Shown here: one piece after another, positions 58,731 through 64,000 of the stretch | How the letters are laid out: every line of letters begins with the position of its first letter | Numbering within the stretch: the stretch's first letter is position 1 | From: Fremontodendron californicum | Taxonomy: Eukaryota; Streptophyta; Magnoliopsida; Malvales; Malvaceae | Length of the DNA: 64,000 bases | NCBI GenBank assembly: GCA_030761205.1 | Contig: JAULJL010000002.1 | Location: 25,275,010 to 25,339,009, forward strand | Direction: 5' to 3' | Notes under the pieces: model-generated | The model's input: the letters and a program-made list of their open reading frames with translations, nothing else | The model's database searches: none | What the model was told of the DNA's origin: nothing | Translations under genes and position numbers: made by a program

Positions 58731-60604
58731 CTGTCAGGAAAATTTTTGGATGTCTTGTCCAGGAAAAATCTTGGATGTCTTGTCCAGAATGCTCATATAA
58801 AGAGTTTTTCTTCTTTTTATGCCAGCTACATAGGACTTAAAAAGGAAAACTTTCTATAGTTCCTGCAATGTTAGTCGAATGCAATGATGTTGATGATAGG
58901 TTTTGCAAAATGCTTGTAAGATGCATGTTCCCTAAGGATGAAATGCAATTACATAATTGTCATGAGTTTTAAATCCATGATTTTATTAAGGTTCACGGGC
59001 TTCTTGACTCTATTGCTTGCTTTTCTTGATGAGCTTTTCATCGTTATGGGCTCACTAAGATTCACAATTTCCTGATTCTGTGATAATGTCTTCAACCTAT
59101 CTATGGTTTGCCCCACTTGATGAGCTCTGTCCTATCAGTTTCACCATGATCCATAAGTTTTTCGACTTTGTGACGGTGTCTCCAACCTATCTTTGATTTG
59201 CCCTTCTCTATTGTGGGTTGATGTGTTTAGTATATCCAATGTTTTCCCCACTTGATGAGTTATTCAGAATCATGGATTAACGTGTTCAATCCATCTAATG
59301 TTTGCCCCACTTGATGAGCTTTTCAGTATTATGGATTGTCTTGAGTTTTCTCTAAATTTTAGTGGTTTCCAAAACTCTTCTAAATTGAAATCTACTCCAT
59401 AGTAATGCAAAGCAATCCTTTTGTTTAAAGATCTTTATGTTTACTAATCATCATTCAATTTGATAACATTAAAAAATGCATCACAACATATATGAAAGAT
59501 GATATGAAACAGCCAAATACCGTGAAAGGGCCAACAAGAGTTTATTGCAAAAATGTTTAGATAAAAAAGATGAATATCAAGGATTAAAAAGGGAAATGTA
59601 AAGAAAAAGGTATAAATGCCCTAGATGCGGAATATCCCAGACCCTTTATGCTTTAGTTCCTCTGAAATATCTTTTGAGCGAGCCATTTGCTTGGGTGACT
59701 CCTCGGCCTTCGCTATTGCTTCAAATTGAGCTTTACCCCTTTTTTTGAATTCCTGAAACTTTCTCCCCCTTTACATGGAGCATTGATTCAATCTTTGATC
59801 AGTACTTGGGCCGTCTTTGTGGGTTTTCAACCCAAGTGTCCCCCGTTCGATTTTAAGTCGCCCTTTTCGGGTTTTCGGCTTAAACCCTCATTTTACATTC
59901 TTTTTTCATTTTTCTTTTTCTTTTTTTTGTTCTACCATGCATCTGAGAATTCTAAATGCTTCCATGGTAAAATGAAAATTCAAAAGATAGGATGAAATCT
60001 GAAGAAAAAAACCCTTCAAGTTAAATACCCATACTTGATCAAAATGGACTTTAAAAGTAGGTAATGTAGGCCAAGGTTCGGGTTTAGAATGAAAGGATAA
60101 ATAGGCCCAAAATGTGTTTAAGGGTGATCAGATCAAGGTTCATTTCATGAAGAGGATTTCATTTCTTGAAACATTCGTCCTTTTTGGACTTTTCTCTCCT
60201 TTTTTGAACTTTGTTTCTTTTCATTCTTGGCTTTCATTTGCCATTCTTTTTCACACTTTTTGTGTCTTTTTCTTTTTTCTTTTGTTTTTGATGGCTCATT
60301 TCGCCATAATTTTTTTTGAAGGAGATTTTTCCTCGCATTTGCCCCTAGTGTGGAAGGTGATCTTTGATCAAGGTTCAAAGAAAGAATTCCTAAGGCTCAA
60401 AAGGGTGACTAGGGATAATTTCTTCTTAGTGATAGGAATATGAAAGATGACCATTTCTCATATCAAGCACGAATATTCTCATTGAAAAGCAATCCTCAGG
60501 GGAAATAGATAAATATAATTTTTATTTTTCCATTTGGAATCATTTGAATTCTCATATGCACAGTAACACACTTTTCTTTTTTTTTTTTCTTTTTTTTTTC
60601 CTCT

Positions 60605-60955
60605 TCAAGCATAGTATTTCTTCAATTCGTCGGCGTTCATGGGATTTCTTAAGTCATCGCTGTCCATCTGAGTTAATATCAATGCTCCTCCAGAAAAATC
60701 TCTTTTCACCACATAGGGTCCTTCCCAATTCGGAGCCCATTTTTCGTGAGGATCTTTCATGATAGGGAGAACTTTTCGTAATACCAACTCCTCCTCTTGA
60801 AACTTCCTGGGGTGAACCTTTTTTGTTATGGGCTCGGATCATCCTTTTCTAATACATTTGCCCATGGCAAACTGCCTTCAGCCTTTTCTCCTCAATGAGA
60901 TTCAACAGTTCTTAACGAGCTCTCACCTATTTTGCCTCTTCTAGGCCTACTTCCA
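60605..60955 (-). pseudogene. Integrase C-terminal region (rightmost Tat element)
   Basis: Ends NPMNADELKKYYA with the stop at 60605-60607. Upstream lies KVLPIMKDPHEKWAPNWEGP and, one frame over, the RRARY helix zone. It is the close relative of 7401-7779. A frameshift around 60790 separates it from the core. Confidence 0.8.
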
Positions 60956-61790
60956 TCAAGGCACGAAGTGAAGGGATTCAACCTCAATAGGTAGCACTAC
61001 CTCCATCCCATATACCAGAGAAAATGGTGTGGCACCCGTAGATGTGCAAACCGAGGTACAATACGTGTGGAAAGCAAAAGGCAAGATTTCATGCCAGTCT
61101 TTGTACACATCAGTCATCTTTTCAACAATTTTCTTGATGTTCTTATTGGCTGCTTCTATTGCCCCATTCATTTTCGGACGAAAAGGTGCCGAATATGATG
61201 CTTGATCTTGAACTAGGTACATATTTTCCTCATCATCTTATTATTCAGATTAAGAGCATTGTCCGAAATTATTCTTTCCAGAAGTCCATATCGACACACA
61301 ATCTTTTTCTTGACGAATCTGCACACCACTAACTTTGTTACATTGGCATAAGAAGCTGCTTCTACCCACTTTGTGAAGTAGTCTATGGCCACCAAGATGA
61401 AACGGTGTCCATTCGAAGCTTTCAGGGTAATGGGCCTGATCATATCCATCCCCCACATTGAAAATGGCCATGGAGCCTGCATGACATGCAACAGCGATGT
61501 CGGCACATGAATCTTGTCTACATATATCTGGCATTTATGGCACTTCTGGGAATAATTAAGGCAAACCCCTTCCATGGTTGGCCAATAGTATCCTGCCCTC
61601 TTAATCTTTTTAGCTAGCATGTGGCCATTGGCATAAGTGCCGCATATCCCTTCGTGCACCTCTTCAAGGATTAAAGCTTCAGTGAAAACAACACATCTTA
61701 ACATAATCTGGTCTTTCCCTTTCTTGTAAATGATTTCACTATCCAAGACAAAACCCATCGCCATTCTTCTCAAGGTTCTCTTATCATTTT
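60956..61790 (-). pseudogene. Integrase zinc-binding domain and DDE core
   Basis: 61773-61500: MGFVLDSEIIYKKGKDQIML, then an H-x-H...C-x2-C zinc region ending CLNYSQKCHKCQIY, intact here but broken in E1. 61430-60960: WGMDMIRPITLKASNGHRF (Asp), SDNALNLNN (Asp), and after a frameshift NGAIEAANKN (Glu), then KDWHEILPFAFHTY. All three catalytic residues remain, but a frameshift near 61215 lies between the second Asp and the Glu. Integrates cDNA in the nucleus. Confidence 0.85.
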
Positions 61791-61959
61791 CCGTTGCTTG
61801 TTCAGGGTACTATTGACTCTTGATGTATTGGAAGATATCGTAATACCAAGGATGACCATCTGCTTCTTCTTCGATACTCAAGTAGTGGGCAGGTGACTCA
61901 TATATGTTCATCTTGATTGGCACAACTTCGCCCCCTTCATTCACTTTAAACATTGATCA

Positions 61960-62335
61960 TAAAGTGGCTAAAGCATCCGCCATTCGATTTTCTTCTCAGG
62001 AGAGGTAATTAAAATCCACTTCTTCAAATTCTTCAATCAAGCTCAGTATAAGCTCTCGATATCAGATTAACTTTGCATCCCGAGTTTCCCATTCTCTGCG
62101 CAGTTGGTATATCACCAAGGCTGAATCTCCGAAGACCTCTAGTATTTTGATATTTCTTTTTATGGCGGTACGAAGACCTATAGTACATGCTCCATACTCA
62201 GCTGTATTGTTTGTACAATCAAAATCCAATATGGCAGTGAAAGGATAATAGTCTTCTTCAGGGGATATGAGTACTGCACCGATTCCGTACCCCATGGCAT
62301 TAGATGTGCCATCAAAATACATTTTCCAGGTTTTC
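61960..62335 (-). pseudogene. Archaeal-type RNase H of the rightmost Tat element
   Basis: MYFDGTSNAMGYGIGAVLIS (Asp), FDCTNNTAEYGAC (Glu), EVFGDSALVIYQLRREWETR (Asp), and after a stop NRMADALATL (Asp) at about 61965-61995. The order and residues match 6061-6450 of E1, with fewer disruptions. The RRExETRDAKL helix is intact, whereas in E1 it is broken. Confidence 0.8.
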
Positions 62336-62800
62336 TTCTCAGATGAGATCCCTTCTACTTACGAAACACACATTAGGTCTTTGTCAGGGAAATCAAAATC
62401 CAGAGGCTCATAATCCTCTACTACTCGACTTGCTAGGAATTTGGCTACTACGCTACCCTTTATAGCCTTTTGGCTCACATATATAATATCATATTCGGAA
62501 AACAACACTTGCCATCTCGCCGTTCTTCCTGACAATGAAGGCGTCTCGAACACGTATTTGAGGGGATCTAGCTTTGCAATCAGCCATGTCGTGTGATACA
62601 ACTTGTACTGTCTGAGCCTTCTGGCAGTCCAAGCTAGGGCACAACAAAGCCTTTCTACCAATGAATACTTCAACTCGTACTCAGTGAACTTCTTGCTGAG
62701 ATAGTAGATGGCCTATTATTTCTTTCTGGTTTCATCATGTTGCCCCAACACACATCCCATGGACCTTTCAAATACTGACAAATACAATACCAATGGCTTC
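62336..62800 (-). pseudogene. Gypsy-type RNase H
   Basis: Reads YLSVFERSMGCVLGQ, a stop in the KK*AIYYLSKKF region at about 62713, then ELKYSLVERLCCALAWTARR and TARWQVLFSEYDIIYVSQKA, ending at FPDKDLMCVS. It is the equivalent of 5576-6060. Confidence 0.75.
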
Positions 62801-64000
62801 CCTATGAGTGGTGGCATTAGTATCAGTGGGTTTGACAAATAATGCTTGACCTTATCAAAGGCTATCTGGCATCCTTCATCCTATTCCCCTGGATCATGCT
62901 TTCGGAGTAGCTTGAATATCGGGTCGCATTTATCGGTCAGTTGAGAAATGAACCGAGCGATATAATTCAGCCTACTCAAGAAGCTTCTTACTTTTTTTTT
63001 TAGTACGAGATGGAGGCAAGCTCTGAATAGCTTTCACTTTATCTGGATCAATTTCGTTTCTTTTCTGGCTAACAACGAAACCCAATAGCTTTCCTGAAGT
63101 GACTCTGAAAGTACACTTTGCCGGGTTGAGTTTAAGTTGGAATTTTCTCAACCTTTCAAAAAGCTTTTTAAGATTCGCAATGTGTTCGTCCTCTCCTTGC
63201 GATTTTACGATCATATCATCGACATAAACTTCAATTCCTTTATGCGTCATGTCATGGAACAAAGTTACCATGGCTTTTTGATATGTTGCCCCAACGTTCT
63301 TCAATCCGTATGGCATCACCTTATAGCAGAAGGTTCCCTACAATGTCACGAATGTGGTTTTCTCCATATCCTCTGGTGCCATTTTAATCTGATTGTATCC
63401 TAAAAACCCGTTCATGAAGGAAAACACAGAATTCTTTGTGGTATTATCTACCAGAGTATCAATGTGAGGCAACGAGAAGTTGTCTTTAGGGCTTTCCTTA
63501 TTTAGATCCTGGTAATCGACACACATCCGTACTTTGCCATCTTTCTTTGGAACTGGGACAATGTTTGCTACCCACTCTGGTTATTTTGTCACTTCTAAAA
63601 ATTCGACATCGAATTGTTTTTTCACTTTCTTTTTTACTTTTAACAGCATTTCGGGCCTCATTCTTCTCAATTTTTGCTGTATCGGCTTGCAATCCGATTT
63701 CAATGGGAGTTTGTGAACCACAATATCAGGGTCCAACCCAGGCTTGTCTTGGTATGACCATGCAAACACATCTGCGAAATCCCTGAGTAGAATTATCAAT
63801 TCTGGCCTTGTTGATGGTGACATGGCAATCCCAATCTTGACGTCTCTTATTTCTTTCCCATTCCCCAAATTTATCACTTCCAACTGCTCTTTATGAGGCA
63901 ATACTCTTTTCTCCTCTTGTTCTATTATTCTCAACAGATCCGAAGGCAAATCACAATCCTCAACATCTTCGTTAGCGTTGAAATCACCCGCACAAATAGG
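62801..64000 (-). pseudogene. Reverse transcriptase, rightmost Tat element, runs off the window
   Basis: Begins outside the window. At 63949-63580 lies the leader (LLRIIEQEEKRVLPHKEQ, FAWSYQDKPGLDPDIVVHKL, KLRRMRPEMLLKVKKK). Then come a stop, PVPKKDGKVRMCVDYQDLNK, FLGYNQIKMAPEDMEKTTFV and another stop. Then VMPYGLKNVGATYQKAM and the catalytic VYVDD at about 63215-63230, ending with LLGFVVSQKRNEIDPDK and a frameshift in the R/K-rich stretch near 62995. The palm is not interrupted by an LTR, unlike E1, so it shows the ancestral sequence across the 3499 insertion site. Confidence 0.85.

Larger units (their letters stand above)
57381..60604 (-). other. 3'UTR of the rightmost Tat element
   Basis: 3.2 kb between the pol stop and the polypurine tract, matching the layout of 7780-10532. 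It holds tandem arrays at its LTR-proximal side, segments like CCACTTGATGAGCT (59100-59330, three times), and the conserved block 59865-60560 next to pol. No gene. Open frames are repeat-derived. Confidence 0.7.

Noticed and set aside
1..64000. tRNA or rRNA genes
   Set aside because: I did not find a cloverleaf with box A/box B sequences or rRNA core motifs. A tRNAscan run would be decisive.

Overview
This is a piece of a large, repeat-rich dicot nuclear genome. The evidence is AT-rich, low-gene-density DNA, several nested Ty3/gypsy LTR retrotransposons with very long (4-6 kb) LTRs, a plant-type LINE, and Mutator-like and hAT-like MITEs. A cotton-like (Malvaceae) host is my impression from the repeat families, not something the sequence proves. 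I support only one ordinary gene, a CLE-peptide gene at 24373-24700 on the minus strand.

Layout. 1-15409 (+): the 3' three quarters of a decayed Tat-lineage Ty3/gypsy element (E1): gag remnant, protease, RT, RNase H, a second (archaeal-type) RNase H, integrase, a long 3' untranslated segment with a 72-bp tandem array, a polypurine tract and a 4.9-kb 3' LTR. Its RT is split by a 1.5-kb solo LTR from another family (3499-5000), flanked by the 5-bp duplication ATGGC.

15410-33316: an island without LTR elements. It holds three long-inverted-repeat MITEs with exact 9-bp target duplications, two hAT-like MITEs with exact 8-bp duplications, two large inverted-repeat blocks, a decayed plant transposase, and the CLE gene. 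About 0.9 kb of the CLE upstream region is duplicated 4 kb away without the coding part.

33317-40664 (-): a LINE 3' end (RT C-terminus, zf-RVT, RNase H) cut by a 5.7-kb solo LTR with the 5-bp duplication CCGAT.

40670-64000 (-): at least one further Tat element inserted into the same LINE, with a second one nested or recombined in it. Blocks 43675-46527 and 51946-55781 are copies of each other. The order LTR part - gag - 3'UTR - LTR part - LTR - 3'UTR - pol fits one tandem duplication followed by deletions. The window ends inside the RT leader of the rightmost pol.

All retroelement reading frames seen carry stops or frameshifts, so none looks autonomous. Many long open frames here are products of tandem repeats whose unit is a multiple of three, or of polypyrimidine tracts, and are not genes. 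The CLE gene itself shows a one-base frameshift between its signal region and its peptide motif.
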